64,000 bases of DNA from Gadus chalcogrammus (taxonomy: Eukaryota > Chordata > Actinopteri > Gadiformes > Gadidae). Positions 43,678 through 57,650 of the stretch are shown one piece after another. Below the pieces are notes generated by a model. That model worked only from the letters and a program-made list of their open reading frames with translations. It was not told the origin of the DNA and ran no database searches. Numbering within the stretch: the first letter of the stretch is position 1; each line of letters opens with the position of its first letter. The stretch spans positions 9,788,372 to 9,852,371 of the forward strand of contig NC_079425.1 of assembly GCF_026213295.1 (NCBI RefSeq). Direction: 5' to 3'. The position numbers were made by a program, and so were the translations under genes.

Positions 43678-44638
43678 ATGCTGTGCTCGCCTGCTCCTCC
43701 CTCTCGCCTCCACACACTCGGACACCACGATCACAAGTGCAATCAGAGCTTCTTTATGTCCGCCATGGGATGGCGACAACTTTGTGACGCACGGAAGCAC
43801 CTTCTCACAGCAACACCGATGTCTTGTTTTGATGTTTATGAAATAAATATATATTTTGAAAACAAGACTTTGACCAAAGAATATACATAAAGATGGTTCC
43901 CGTGGCAGCCTCCTTTTTTTTTTTTGAGTTTAAGATTATTTTGTATATTTGGACTCTTAAGATGTTTTGTATATCTTCATATTTATCAAAGCAGTGTTTC
44001 AACGCTGGAAAGATGTTTTTTGGTATTTTCATAAAACAGGGCTATGCAGTAAAAATGTGCACAGATTGTTTCAATAGGTGCTACATGACCAGAGAAAAAA
44101 AGGTAGGGTCGCTAATGCTGAATAAGGTTGACCTAGACGGGTTAAAACTCTCCTATCTTTAAAAGTGTTCTGTGGGCTTAGGACACACTTGAGAGTAACT
44201 TACTGACTGGACTAACGTAGTTGAGGGGAATAACATGGACATTGGTACCTTTCTGTGGTGGATAGGATAAAGAAATTTGCGTTTACTACTTTACAAAATT
44301 ACAGAATGGATGTTCTTCCTAAACCACGTATGTTTGCTGAGATTTTTCTTAAATCGAGACATTTTAGTCGTATTATCGTTGGAACTTTTCTGCCATCTGC
44401 TGTTCACTTCAAGTAGGCAAAACGAAGTGAAGAATTCAATTTTATTTTATTTTAACTACAAAACATTGTACTCATGCACCTGATAAATCATTTGTCATAA
44501 ATGATTAATTCCATTATATATTTTTATTTAATGTGCAGATGTGATCTGAATGTTGGAATATAACAATATAGAAGTTTGTTACCATCCCCTTTATATAGAT
44601 GTATTAACTGTGTTGTGCTTTTTAAATGATACATAATT

Positions 44639-44644
44639 AATAAA
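44639..44644 (+). terminator. mical2: Candidate mical2 poly(A) signal
   Basis: AATAAA followed within 30 bases by a T/G-rich stretch (AATGTTTTGGGAAATG). It is one of three candidates; the others are 43842-43847 and 45004-45009. Confidence 0.4.
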
Positions 44645-45003
44645 GTAAATGTTTTGGGAAATGAAAAGATATTACTTTTCTTTTATTATTTGGATTTTAA
44701 TGTCTCAGTTAATATACACTGCAATGGTGCACGCAAAGAACAAACAAGGTCCCAAGATCAACTTTACATTTCTTCTTTTGATTGTGATTTTCTTTGTCAT
44801 CTTTCTCCCAAAATGTCCCTGAAGCTTTATGACGTTTGAGTTGCGGAACCTTCTGGATCATTAAGGGAAATTACATAATGCAGGTGATTGCACCTGCATG
44901 TCTTGTTGATGCTGTGGTGTGGCTGCAGTTATACCCTATTATTTACGTTATCCATTTGCTCTGAACCATATTGTCTAACATGTTGTGTGTGACACTAAAA
45001 ATG

Positions 45004-45009
45004 AATAAA
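45004..45009 (+). terminator. mical2: Distal candidate mical2 poly(A) signal
   Basis: AATAAA followed by the G/T-rich GAAGTGTTGCCAGGC and then TTTTGGGGTTTTG, the best downstream element of the three candidates. Confidence 0.4.
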
Positions 45010-45030
45010 GCTTTGAAGTGTTGCCAGGCA

Positions 45031-47167
45031 TTTTGGGGTTTTGCAAGACAAAATATGCACGCCTAACCAATGGCTCCTATGTACTTCATTAGTATACCAC
45101 CAGGGGGCACTCCTGTCTCTATATTCACGTTTGTATTCTCTGCATGGTTTACAATCAGTGGAAGCATTCTTGTCTGTACATTTACAAGGGTTTACAGGAT
45201 TTCAAATTTGAGTACAGGTAATAGATTTGATAAAAAGAAAATGAATAACATATTTCCCAAATATATGGCTGTGGATTATTGTTGGTTAAAGCAGCCTCAC
45301 CTGGCCTGAGTCTGATTGGACTTGCGCTGGGCTTGGCTGCACACCTGTTGTTCATTGAGTAATCAATGCGCCCAGGCTCAACCAGCCTCTCACACACGCA
45401 CACACACACACACACAGGAGAGATCTCCTGCATGGCAACATGGAGCAACCAGCGTCCTGTATCATATCTCCAAACGATTCGATAAACCGTCTTTCAACCC
45501 TGCATCCTTGTGTTCGACCTAGGTGGAAGTGTGGCAGCCACCGACATTGCTGCACTCCACCTAGGTGGCTTTTCTAGGCATTTTCAGGTGTGCAGCCTCA
45601 CCCGGCCTATACTCCAATCAGCCTCGGGCCAGAAGGGCCTGCTCAAACCAGCCATCATCCACACACTCCACAATGGCAAATTAACTAGGCTTACTATTCA
45701 ACCCAGTTAGTTACTTGGTTAATAAATTAAACCATTCGATATAATTAGAGAATTACTTGATATTTTGAGAATGGGAGATATTCTGGGTGAATAACTGTCT
45801 TTATATTTATATTTACCTCTAATGGCTAATGATGTGTGACATGGTTTGTTTCTTATCTACCTTACTGTTCATTAAATGTTGAGTCTAAGGAATTTTAGCC
45901 ATACAAATATGTTTCGGACAAAGTTACACCGAAATGTAAAACCAACTAGTTCTAGCAACACAAGCACCTTTATGGTGTTTAATCAATTATCTAATTTTCA
46001 TCTAAATTTAATCTAAACTTCAGACCATTCAATGTGTGCAGCATTATATTTGTACCCACCGGGTATGTGCTTGTATAAGAGTTCCCTGATATTCACATTT
46101 TTCTACGTTTACATTTGGTAAACAATATGAATTTGCGAGATTTGGATAGTCTCATGAGGCTAGTCAACATCCAATCTCTCTTAGCCGAAGATGACGGAGG
46201 ACTATAAAGAAGACCCGGACAGCTGTGGCCTCCATCACTTCCTGAGATAACCTTTCTCAATTCTTCTTCTGTGTGGTGATCATTTAGAATTGAGAGCACT
46301 GATCTGACATATATGACTATGTAAAAGGTCTTCATATCGATGAGCAGCATTCAATGGAGGTTCAAATCGAACAGTGGTCAAACTACATGAAGGGTAATTT
46401 TAGATATTAACTTTTTGCATGAATTTTATTTTGGGGAAAGGTATTTTTGGCTGAACATGCACAATGGGTGAACAATGGCTTCAAGGCATAGGCCCTACAT
46501 TAAGTATGTCCCCGTTAACATAAGAATGCCTAATTGGCTTATATCAGGTTTTATGAAGTGAAAAAAGCTTCAACAAGCAAACGCATAACATGGTATACTG
46601 TATGTTTCAACCAAATAAAGGGCACTTTGTGTGGTCCTATATGTGATGTATATCTGATCTCTGGCCATGTGAACAGTCTGGAGACAGATCTGGCTAAGTA
46701 AAACAATAAAAATTAGGTTAAGTATTCTTTCAGACCCTGATAGAAACCACGATAACTGTAGAAATACATCTCTTCATACTTGTTCAATACAATGATAAAC
46801 AATGCTCACACACTCGCTCAAAACTTTATCCACTGGAATTTTTTTGCCTCCTTTAAAAGCCTTTTGTAAAGTTAATGTGTTTATCTGTTGCATAGGAAGT
46901 TTTTCAGGAATGCAATTGAAAAACCCTGCTTCTGTTGATAAAAATGTGTTTCTTTCTTAATAGTTCATTGCAAAATAACCTTTTTAGCATTGCTTGTAAA
47001 TCATCCACACCCTCAGCGTTAAGTGTCCTTGACTTGGTGATGGCAGTTCAGTTGGAAACTTATTTTCACAGTTAATACTGATGTGGAACATTGGTAGTGT
47101 CTCATAGTTAATAAAAATGTTCTTGTTGTATTATCAAAATGATATATTATGACGACAGATAAAAGTG

Positions 47168-47211
<44 letters not shown>

Positions 47212-50200
47212 GGCGGGCGGGCGGGCGGGCGGGCGTGCGTGCTTGCGTGTGTGTGTCTTTGTGTGTGTGTGTGCTTGAGAGAGGATTTCTACTAACAGAC
47301 ACTATCCTGCAGCTGCCTGTAATGTTGACTAAATAATCGCTGACCATTACTGTGAAATAGTGGGAGGTAAACATTGCAAGTTTATCTTCTTGTATGGTAT
47401 GTTTTGTTTTTGTATTGCTCTATAATTCTATTGTGAGTTGTTTCCATATTCTACAAATATTTTCAACTGTGAATTTAATAAAAATACGATACAAAAATAT
47501 ATCTTGTCAAATTTCTTCAAACCTTTAGACATAAACATACCATTGATCTTACATCTAGACCTAGACTTTGGCACATGTTGCATAACAAAACATGCATCAC
47601 ATATACAGTATATCAATGGAAACGGTTTCTTTGAGCCACTTTTTCCACCATGCCTGGATGCAAGCAAAGGTGCCAGATGTATACCCATAGGTCATCTGTC
47701 CAATTGGACTCAATTGGATCTTCTAAACCAAACCGTGCAGAGCCATTGAGAGCCCAGCATACCCTCTGTGCTTACGCAATTGAAAAAAACAGAGATCCCA
47801 TTTAAAAGCATTTAACCAATTCAAACTGCAAGTATAATCTGCTTTGCATTGAATTTTGTGCATGTAAGAAGCCCTTTGTTTTATGCCTGGAGAAGGTAGT
47901 GGCCAATTAATTGTGACTGAAAATGATGGACTGCTAACTCTTTCGCCTATGTACCAGCATATCTCTTTCTGATTCTCAGATCTTTCTGTATTTTGTTTGA
48001 CAGGCACGTATTATATTTAGCATATAGAAAAATGTATATGGAACAACCCTTTGTTGTATTGTGTGTACACATGAGAGATGTTGAAGTTTAATATGGAACA
48101 ATGTTTTGTTTTTATATTGCACTGCATCCGTTCAGTATCAATATTATAAAAGGGCTACTGTCTACCATAATACTATATTAAACCATACATGTTTATTATG
48201 TTATAACATTCTTAATGAATACCTAGAGAATACAAACAAATCACCATAACTCCCAATTTTCCCAAAACTCATGGTTGTATAAATAAAAGCTATTCATGCC
48301 CGTTTTTTAAATAAAGTAAAGATTTAAATAAACTCACCTGGCTTGTTATTGGACATTTATGACAAAATGCACTTCTAATGTCACCATAATTTTCATGCTC
48401 GTAAACAAAATATTGCTGAAAAAGGAAAGTTGCATTATTGCTCATCTGCTAAAACAGGAAGTAAATATACAAACTCACAGAGCTCAAATTTACATTGAGT
48501 GGGCAATTATCTTTTGTAATAGAAAATTCTGCTCTGATGATAGATCTGTACAACTCTCTCAAATTGAATAGCCGTCCAATAATTGCTGAGTTGAGGTAGA
48601 AATTGGCTCTCTTATGCCTTCCTATGCCTCATAGCATCTTTTGTTATTCCATAAACCTCTTTCGGGCAATGTGGAATCTCTAACAATGTTGAGTCGAGGT
48701 TAACAAAAGTTCAGCAATTTAATGAATGTGAGAGTAAAAATAAATGCCTCAAAAGGAAGGGTATGATCATATTCTTAGAAAAGGTATGTAAGGAATATTG
48801 ACAGCTTGGTTTCATATGCTGCTAGGGGTTTGCGAAGATCCCCAAGGGGATGTGTACGACCCGGGAGATTTTTTTCATTTCAAATAATGTTTTCATATGT
48901 TAAAAGAAAGCAGATTGGCAAATTAATTCTACAATAAACAATGATTAGCATTTGGGAAAAGCAGCAATCTTAGACTGAAATTGCATTTAAATTACAATGG
49001 CTTTGAAGGGGAAGTTGGGTGAAAAAACAATAGCTAGAACGACATTAGTCTAAAAATATAAGATTTCATTATTTTTTCTCTTTCACTCAAGTAAATACAC
49101 AGCAATCTCAAACAGGTGGACATGTCAGTCTTTTTGACTAAGTGGAAATTTGAAACATGAAACATGATTTACTTTTCTATTTAACCTTAGACGATTTTAC
49201 TTTCCACATTCATGGCCACATTCAGCACTACTGTATAATCTTGTGTCCAGGAGGCAAGAGAAGCAGAAATTAATAGAAGTTCCGGTTCTGGCTGAATAGG
49301 CCTCTCATTGACACCTCTTAAAGGCGATGATGATAGATAGTTGTTTACGGCATATGGTTTGTCAGTATAAATATTAATGTTTGAAGTAAAACATTCTGTT
49401 CATGTGTAATGCAAATGTCGATTTTCGAAGAATAATTAGAACAGCTTAAACAGCCACACAAAAAAATAACCTTGACTCTTCCATCAGTTTGGTTTATATA
49501 AAGATAAGCCATAGAACATTCCTGAAATGTAGGCATGTATTGTAATGCACTCCCAATTATGCATCTTTGTGTAAACTAAACTGTCATGTACGTTTGCTCC
49601 TTTTCAAACACAAATACAGCATCAAAGGACCTGGCCATGTTCTGGCCTTGCCAAATGATGCAGTATCCAACCGCCCCCCCCCCCCCCCCAAAACAGCGCA
49701 ATATAAAATCAAACCTTGAGAAGACATTTGTAGGATGGCTAGGAAGGAGCGCATGGCATTCTTCTGTCACTTTATTGACACAAATGTTCAGGTATAGAGA
49801 AAAAGGTAGTGTTCCACATTAACTTATGCAGTCAATCAGCACAGTTATGGATTGCAATCAGAGTCCTGAGTTTCATGCCTAAGGGGTGGGTTACAATAAT
49901 TATAATAATAATAATTATAATCAAAATTCAGCATATGGAGGCACACTGTGGCATAAACAAGTATATAATATATTAAACCACACAACCAAAGTAACATATT
50001 TTTTTCTAATTTAATTATAATAATAATTAATTTCAACCAAAAAATACAGAGTAAAATATTTCAACACAGACAGACCCACACAAACAGGCTCTTTCGGAAC
50101 TACAATAACATCATCCATCCATGATAGCACTGGGGATTAGGCCAGGAAGGACACAACACCATGGCTCCTCGTGACCTGGTGGTAAAGTGAAAGGACAGGA

Positions 50201-53200
50201 TTTGCCAAATCCTTGGAGGCGGGCGGGAAGATAAAAAAAGAAAAGAAAACGCTGTTGGCCCGAACCCTATACTGATTAGTAGCATTAGTCAGGGGGTCCG
50301 CGATCGGCAGGGTGGGGGTCCGGGCCCTCTGCCAGCCCTGTACTCCTATTTTAAACAGAGACACAGCTGATTAATAGTCCTCCAACAACGATGGTGGGAT
50401 GGGTGGGGGTCCGGGGGGGGGGGGGGGGATCCAGGGAGGAGATAAGAGAGGACAGGGCTTGGGGCTGTTGTCCTGTGACGAGGGGGGCAGCAGCTGCTGC
50501 AGCATCCCTCTGCTCTGCTCTGAGAGATTGGGCTGTGGAGCTGGGGCATGAGGCCGGGGCCCGGGCAGGGGTCCACACCCCAGCACCCAGGCCTCGGCAG
50601 CCCCCCTGCCTCTAAGGGGAACTGCCGGACCCTCCGCTACATCTTTTGTGTGTCACCGTCTGGCTCCGGCTAATTAGCCCCACCTCAAGTGTTTCCGTGT
50701 TTGTCACATTGTTTTTGTTTGTCTTACTCACTTTTGCAACTTCCTGTGTTTTACGCTACTCTTTAAATCGCAGTCCAGGGAGTGTCGGTTTCCTGCCAAC
50801 ATCGAATATCATGTTACCATCAGCAGACGTGCCCTTTGCTGCCAATTAACAGATGAACCACTGCCGCTGTGTGAAAGCTTGAGTGAAACAAAGAGGAATT
50901 GCTTTTTATTCCATAGATTCAAATAAGATCTAAAATGATCAGCTACATCTCAGAAGAGCTGGCAGATCTGGTGGACCATAAGGTCTTCCATGCAGACCGT
51001 GTAATGAGCATACTCTAGCCAGATACAGTCATCATGGTTACTTGAAGTGAGTCAAATTAGGCCAAATAACTCTTATTTTGTATGGAGCACAAAGCAGCAG
51101 TCATTTGGACTTCGACTCAAAATTGCATGTAGTATATAGTTCCCGAGAAAATACTTTTTGGAAAAACCAATATCAACGGTAAAGGAAACACTATACTTGC
51201 TTCCTTGTGCAAGCCACAAGGTAGCTGACAATATATGGTTTAAGAAGAACTGTTTAAAGGCCACTGTATGAACTTGAAGAATTTTCTATTCAAAAAGCTA
51301 TTTTCCTCTGCAGGCTATAACGTTGCAACATCATGTTTGACAATGGAACCTGAGCTGGCTTGTATGTAGAATACAGTTACACTCATATAATCATAACCTT
51401 GTGGATAGAATATAAGTATATAAAGGTAATCATAATCTTTTGGTATGGAACCAAAGGTTTTCTGTAACCAGCATTTGAACCATGTTAAATGTTCCTTCTC
51501 TGTAACTCTCCCCAGTGATGTAATCGATCACTTCCCTATATCGCCTCACTGATGGATGTGTGATAATGTTCCCGGATGCATGGATGCATGCTCTCACCTC
51601 CACCAAACTCACCTGGACCCACAGGCACAGCTTGGACTTTTCACGTGTTCCCAGCCCATGACATTTAAGTTGGGAATTTGACAATTTATTTTCAATAGCC
51701 TATAGTTATGACCCACTCATCATCAGCGGGACCCAGAACCTTAAGAGCCATGCTTTTTCATAAAAGAGCTGAAAATGACCACCAATAATCAGACACCACG
51801 CAGAAAGATGTCTTGAACAGAGCATTTCAAGCCATTAGGTGTAATTACCCACCTATTTCTCCTTCTATATCACTCTATTCATCATGTGAAATAAGCCTCC
51901 CTGAACATGCGTACATCTATGACCCTTTATCTGTGGTCTTCTCTCGCCGTAACCTCCTCAGAAAAATATCACATCGAAGAGACTAATACTGGGAAAAAAG
52001 TAGTTGATACCTATTACAGGTTAAGCCACTAACATCATTTATGAGTGGTTAAGCCACTTTCATCTGTTCATTATTGATTTGTACCCGAGACTCCAGCAGG
52101 AGAATCTCTCCCCATTGAAATGATAATCATCGCTCTCCCTGTTTCTTTTAATGGGTGTTCTTCAGTTTTAGATACTTTTCTCATACTTTTTCTTTGGAAC
52201 AAGCCAAAAGAGCCAGAGCTTCCTGTAAGCCCTGATCTTACTTAGTTTTTCTTTTGTGAGGAAGAGCATTCTCTAGTTTGTTAAGAAAGATAAATGAAAA
52301 ATAGGCTGAAATAAGGGCAACAATTACAGTTTGAAAGTGACGGGTCCTCTGGATAGTTTTACGATAATATATTCAGTGTATGTGTGCCAGAGGATGTAAA
52401 TGCTGCTGTGCTTAATCTTTTTTGATGGCAGGACATAAAGCTCCTCTCTAGAAATATGCTTTTGTGTGATATGCGAAAATCCTCCGCCTCAGATACAATC
52501 TGCATGCACATCTGGTTCTAATCACATTTCAAACATTGGATATGCAATAATCTGTGTTAATGGCTGTGTCCTACATTCTATTGAATATTCAAATGACTTG
52601 GCTTATAGCCGGTTTGGGGTATAACTAGCTAAAGTGCAATAGACATTTCAGGTGAAAATAGGTTGATCACCAAATGCATCTAACGCATAGCACAGTAATT
52701 CCCATGATTTTAAACATCTTGACAAAGAGCAGTTTCCACGTGGTTGCTTTCAAATAATTTGTGAAGTGAATTTTCAGAGAACAGACATAGACCATGGCCT
52801 TCTTGGCATGACTGATATTTCATGAAGCAGTAGAACAAAATAGTTACTTTCACTATTTCTAATCATGCATAGCTATCCCCAATCCATCAAAAATCTACTT
52901 CTGTAGTTCCATTAAACAATGGCATTATCATTGTTACACCTTGATCAGATTTGAAATGAAACGCATTATACTGCTGATAATTGGATAATGTATTAATGGT
53001 TGTAAAATGTAGAAAGGCCTTTGTACTTTCTGTCAAGTTGTTGGATTAAAGTGTCTCCTTAATGAGTTAATGACAATGTAAATGAAATAATAATGTCCTT
53101 CGAGAATGAGAATGAGTTAACACTCTGGGCCCTGTCTGTAGGAAAGGGTGGTTTGACATTCCCTTGAAAACAATGGCAAGGGAAAGAGAAAGAAATAGCG

Positions 53201-54959
53201 TTCCTTGAAGATGAAGCCGAGGGAGTAACCATATTCCAATACTTGGTTCAAGTCGTTTTTTTTGTTCAAGTTTGCTATCTGTGTTTCAGTGTTTCTTCCC
53301 TTCTTAAGCAGATAATCTTCCTGCCTATTATACTGTGATAGGTCTACCAGTCACCTCTGTGACATCCAGATAATGTATACACATTTGTGATGAGATCAAT
53401 ATTAAAGTTTATAAATCACCCTTTACGGTTGGATGCTTGATGTTTTCCGAGCGTCTTGTTTCAAGCACTGCAGAATGAGAACATTGAGTGATGCTGGGCA
53501 AACAGAGGTCAACATTGGTCTTTCACAATAGAATAAAAGACGTGCACTCATCTACACGATGAGCTGTATCGTAGTGATGTGATCTGCTGAGCAATGATGG
53601 CACAATTATCAAGTCATCTGGGCCTCTTCAGTCATATTTTTCTATGGAATGGATACAGCGGGCATGCCTCCGAGTACAGAGATGGACATCAAAGGCACAT
53701 CCCATTGATCCATATCTTCACTGCGTTACAGAACTGTATTGAAGGGCATTTAGTGCTCAAACATTTAGTCTACAAGAAGCTAAGCGGTTGCTTGGAAAGA
53801 AGTCGCCCGACTGTAGCATTGGATAGGAATGAGGGAGAAAGAGAAAAAGTTGAACTATAGCAAAGACGGGCATTTAGAAAATAACAAAATGATCAGGCAT
53901 ATATATATATTGTTTCGTCATCTGCTTGTTTCATTCGTACTAGATATATCTTGTTATGTATTTTCTTTTTACATACGATACCAATATCTAAAAACAAATT
54001 CCAATGTTATTTTAGTTTGTTTGCAAAGAGGATGTGTCATCAACAAAAGGAAACTGTTAATACAAAGAGAGTAAAGTCATCAGATCCAACCACTTGATTC
54101 TTCAAATAGTAATACAACATCTGATAAGGGCACAACAGTTTTACATTGAGCCAGGGAGATTATGCTACAACAAGTCCAACAGCCACATCATAATTGTGAA
54201 TATAGTTTGATACGCACTGCAGTTTAATCACAAAGACGCCAAATACAAAATCTGTTAAATAAATATATCACCACAAGGGGGCATTTGCCGAGATTTGGTA
54301 GACATTTTAGGGGTTTCTGAGGCCAGTCAGTGGCTGTTTTTGAGTGGAAGAGGATACCAGGAAAAGGTCTGCACCTGGCCTTACAGGCCCATCTGATTAG
54401 CCAGGGTCGCAGGCCAGGCGATCTGCAGTAAAAAAACTAAACCAGGCTAATTGTATTGCTCCTTGGCCTCCCTGGGAGGCTTTGAGCAGGGAACAGCAGG
54501 CTCAGAGTCAAAGTAATTCCATCCTAGAGCAGTGGGGCCCTATTAACCCAAGGACCACCGATATTATGGATAGTGCGTATTTTGATTCCTCTGTATGGGA
54601 TCTAAAACAGCAGATCCAAAAGGTGGTTTATATTCTCTGTAACATCAGACTATGATGATAATGCCAACAAGATTGACGTTGTTACATTAATTAGAATCAT
54701 TCTAACATAACCTTTACCCCTCCAAATCTTGAATTTTAACATTAGGATGTGCTAAAATCCTGTTGGGTCACTCCTATTCTGTATAAATGTATAATTCCTG
54801 ACCTGGGTTGAGTTACATCACTCCTATTCAGTATACATTTATTATTTCTGACCTGGGTCAAGGAGCTTTAACAATGAATGCCTCCAGCCCCAACAGTGTC
54901 GACCATTGAAGATGGCAACAGCCATCTCATTAGGGGAAAGCTTGTTCAGGGTCACTTGT
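45031..54959. other. Gene-free stretch downstream of mical2
   Basis: I read this stretch for coding exons and saw none that resembles a known protein. ORFs are short and without splice context. It includes the compound repeat at 47165-47273, a C-run at 49674-49689, a G-run at 50413-50428 and AT-rich TAA-type runs near 49897-49920 and 50010-50030. Regulatory elements for neighbouring genes could be here, but conservation cannot be judged from one sequence. Confidence 0.6.
47165..47273. repeat. Compound (GTGC)n-(GGGC)n-(GT)n repeat
   Basis: GTGC units run to about 47210, then GGGC units to about 47234, then GTGC again and finally GT. The GGGC block is a derived variant of the same tetranucleotide. 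Confidence 0.9.
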
Positions 54960-55310
54960 TTCCTCTTTCCTATTCCCTACATATAGTGAACACTATATAG
55001 TACACTATTCAGGGATTGAGGGGGAATTGGGATACTTATTATTCACCAGAAATCCATCGACATGGCGTGTATTTGTAATCCTGTATGTTAAGGATCCTCT
55101 CTATTGGATGAATCCAATGACAACGAAAACCACGTTGCATCATGGGATATAGTGAGGAAATAAGTGGGCCTCAGTTGAACATGACTTTAACATGACTTGG
55201 GTATCAAGTTGTGCACTAATAGACTGAACTTGATTTGTACATTTGGGACACCACTTCACTATGGTGAAACTCAAATAGTGCACTATTTGGGGCACAAGTG
55301 GAATTTGAAC
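54960..55310. repeat. Probable inverted-repeat (MITE-like) relic
   Basis: The left end reads CTATTCCCTACATATAGTG followed by AGTACACTATTCAGGG. The right end reads CATTTGGGACACC then AATAGTGCACTATTTGGGGC. The two ends look like opposite orientations of the CCCTATATAGTGCACTA-type fish repeat. Limits are approximate. Confidence 0.4.
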
Positions 55311-55854
55311 AAGGCCATGAGCACTTAGCTCGGAGGCAGTGAGGTTCTAACAAGCAACCCTCCTGTTGACAGGTGACCCATTCCTCTCAACCTCCTTCCT
55401 CCTGGGGGAAAGTGTCCCCATGCGTGGGGGATATTTTAAAGTTAGAATTGACTTTTGGTCACCCAGACCTTTTATTTCTGGTGAAAGAGCAACACAATAT
55501 CCCATCAGAGTTTTTTTCTCGTACACAACCGTGACCCAGCCCTGACTTCAATAGTTTAATGGAAAAGGGCCAACCATCCTAAATAATCTACGACAGTATT
55601 GCTGTTACATTACATAACCTGGGGAAAGATTAACACAATATTCCTCTTAAAGTATAAGATACACCAACAACATAAATTAATAAAAAAATCATACACATCT
55701 GGGGTTTACAACGCTAGACAGGACAAGGAGGGAGGCTGCAGAAATACTCAAAAACTAAAAATTTGTTCACCACCTCTGAAAGAATCTCATTGTTATTAAC
55801 ATTGTTGCATAGTTGTCTGTTTGGTTCTCTTGATGGGCTGTGGCCAATCACAGA

Positions 55855-55952
55855 GGATTTTGTTGATGAGACCAAGACTAAAGAATTTCATTGCCAGCGA
55901 CTGCTCTGTAATTGTTGTGCATATGACAATAAAACCATCTTGAATCTTGAAT
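55855..55952 (+). repeat. Possible LINE/SINE 3'-tail relic
   Basis: It contains GAATTTCATTGCCAGCGAC and ends GACAATAAAACC followed by ATCTTGAATCTTGAA, resembling 3' ends of fish non-LTR elements. The 5' limit is not seen. Confidence 0.4.
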
Positions 55953-56029
55953 GGTGGGTTGGGCTTGCAAATACCTCAGCAGTGAGCATTGTCTCTGTAA
56001 GGAGGAATACAGATCAATATATTTCTGTT

Positions 56030-56176
<147 letters not shown>

Positions 56177-56729
56177 CCAGGTGTTTTGATAGATAGCCTG
56201 AAGAAGGCTGTAATTTGTCTTCGTATATCGTGTTCTTCATCTCATGGCATCTCAAGAAACCAAATACAGTCAATCATTGGCTGTACTCATATCTGTACAT
56301 TTTAGTACAGATAGTTTAGTTGGAGTAGTTATGTAGTATGTATTTTTGAACAGAGCAATGTTAAAATGCTTTATACAATATTCATACCGTATGATTATTA
56401 TAGTAGGCCTACTTCACATAAAATGTGTATTTTGCTTTGTTGTTCAAGTTCAACCATACAAAGCATTGTTGTTAACGGTGTTCAGGGCGATTTTATCTAG
56501 ATACCAAACTATCAACTCATGTTAAATAGTATATCTCTGTAGTAACATTGTCCAACTGCACTAAACATTGAATTGTTTTGTGTATATGATACACGTGGCC
56601 AGATTTATATTATACACAGCCCTAATCATTATTGTTTATGCCGCATATGACGTCATTTTTTCTTTCAACTATTTATTTGCCCTGACTTCAAATGCAGGCG
56701 TATTAAAACAAAATTGTAGTCTATTTATA

Positions 56730-57650
56730 CGGCTGCCGACATGTGAGGTCACTCCTCCAGATTCTGCCCCGTGTCCATGTTATCAACACGACTGCTGGGA
56801 TCGGGGATGACGACACCTTTGCTCCGCCCCAATGCAAACTCGCTCTTTGCGTTCATTTCATTCTTGTTCTCATTCCGAGCATTCTTCGCATCTCTGTCAG
56901 TCCGACTGCGTTTTACGTACACCTTCCTGGCTGGCCCAGAAACAATACAATAACTTTACACAGTTCTCCAATATCAATAATATGACATCTGAAAAAAAAT
57001 CTCAAGAGGTGATTTATATGAATGTCAATAACGGATGTGTTTGAGGTAAGTTTCAACGTAGTTAATGATATGCAAACAGATCGCAGACTTCTTCTCGTAG
57101 TGGGTTTACATCATGCGCTTGAAATATTTCTTCATTATGTCTTTATTAAAATAGCGACGTAGCGATTCTAATCAGTTCGTCCCATATTGTTTAAAGAATT
57201 TCCATCGATGAGATGGCCGATTTTCCTCGGTGTTGCAACAGGGTGCTCACTTTGTCCGCTCAGTGTTGTGGGAGACTGCACTGACATGGCACCAAAATCT
57301 TTGACATTTTTTAAATTTTTTGGGAAGAAGCGTGACCACACCGCCCTATACCTTACGCGTATAATACACAGAGGTGGCGTGACAGAACATCGGAGAGTCT
57401 CAGAAACAAATCCGATTTTTCAGAATCAAACGATAAGTAGCGCTTGCATGAGTTTTTGGACAAGATGACGGATAAAAACGGAGGTGTTTTCCTCTCCATA
57501 GTTGGATCCGCCGCCGGGAGTTGGAGATTTCATCGGAGAATTTTCGGGAAACTACCAAACCGCGTTGCAAGACTTGTTGCTTCGACACATCTGGCTGTGC
57601 ATTTTTCTGATCGCCATCGAAGTTTGTGTGAGTATATTCCCTTATTTTCC
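56730..57650 (+). promoter_or_regulatory. CpG-containing stretch with possible first/second exon
   Basis: CpGs are clearly more frequent here than in the surrounding 10 kb (for example 56785-56830 and 57340-57400). At 57502 a pyrimidine-rich acceptor (GTTTTCCTCTCCATAG) opens a stretch that ends at a GTGAGT donor at 57616. This could be the promoter and leader exon of a gene lying beyond the window, such as the next gene in the block (PARVA or TEAD1 in human). No known protein is recognised in it. Confidence 0.3.

Larger units (their letters stand above)
43678..45030 (+). other. mical2: mical2 3' UTR (up to three poly(A) choices)
   Basis: AT-rich non-coding sequence after the stop. Canonical AATAAA occurs at 43842-43847, 44639-44644 and 45004-45009, so the UTR could be about 0.2, 1.0 or 1.35 kb. 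ATTTA-type elements are frequent in 44300-44640. Confidence 0.6.
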
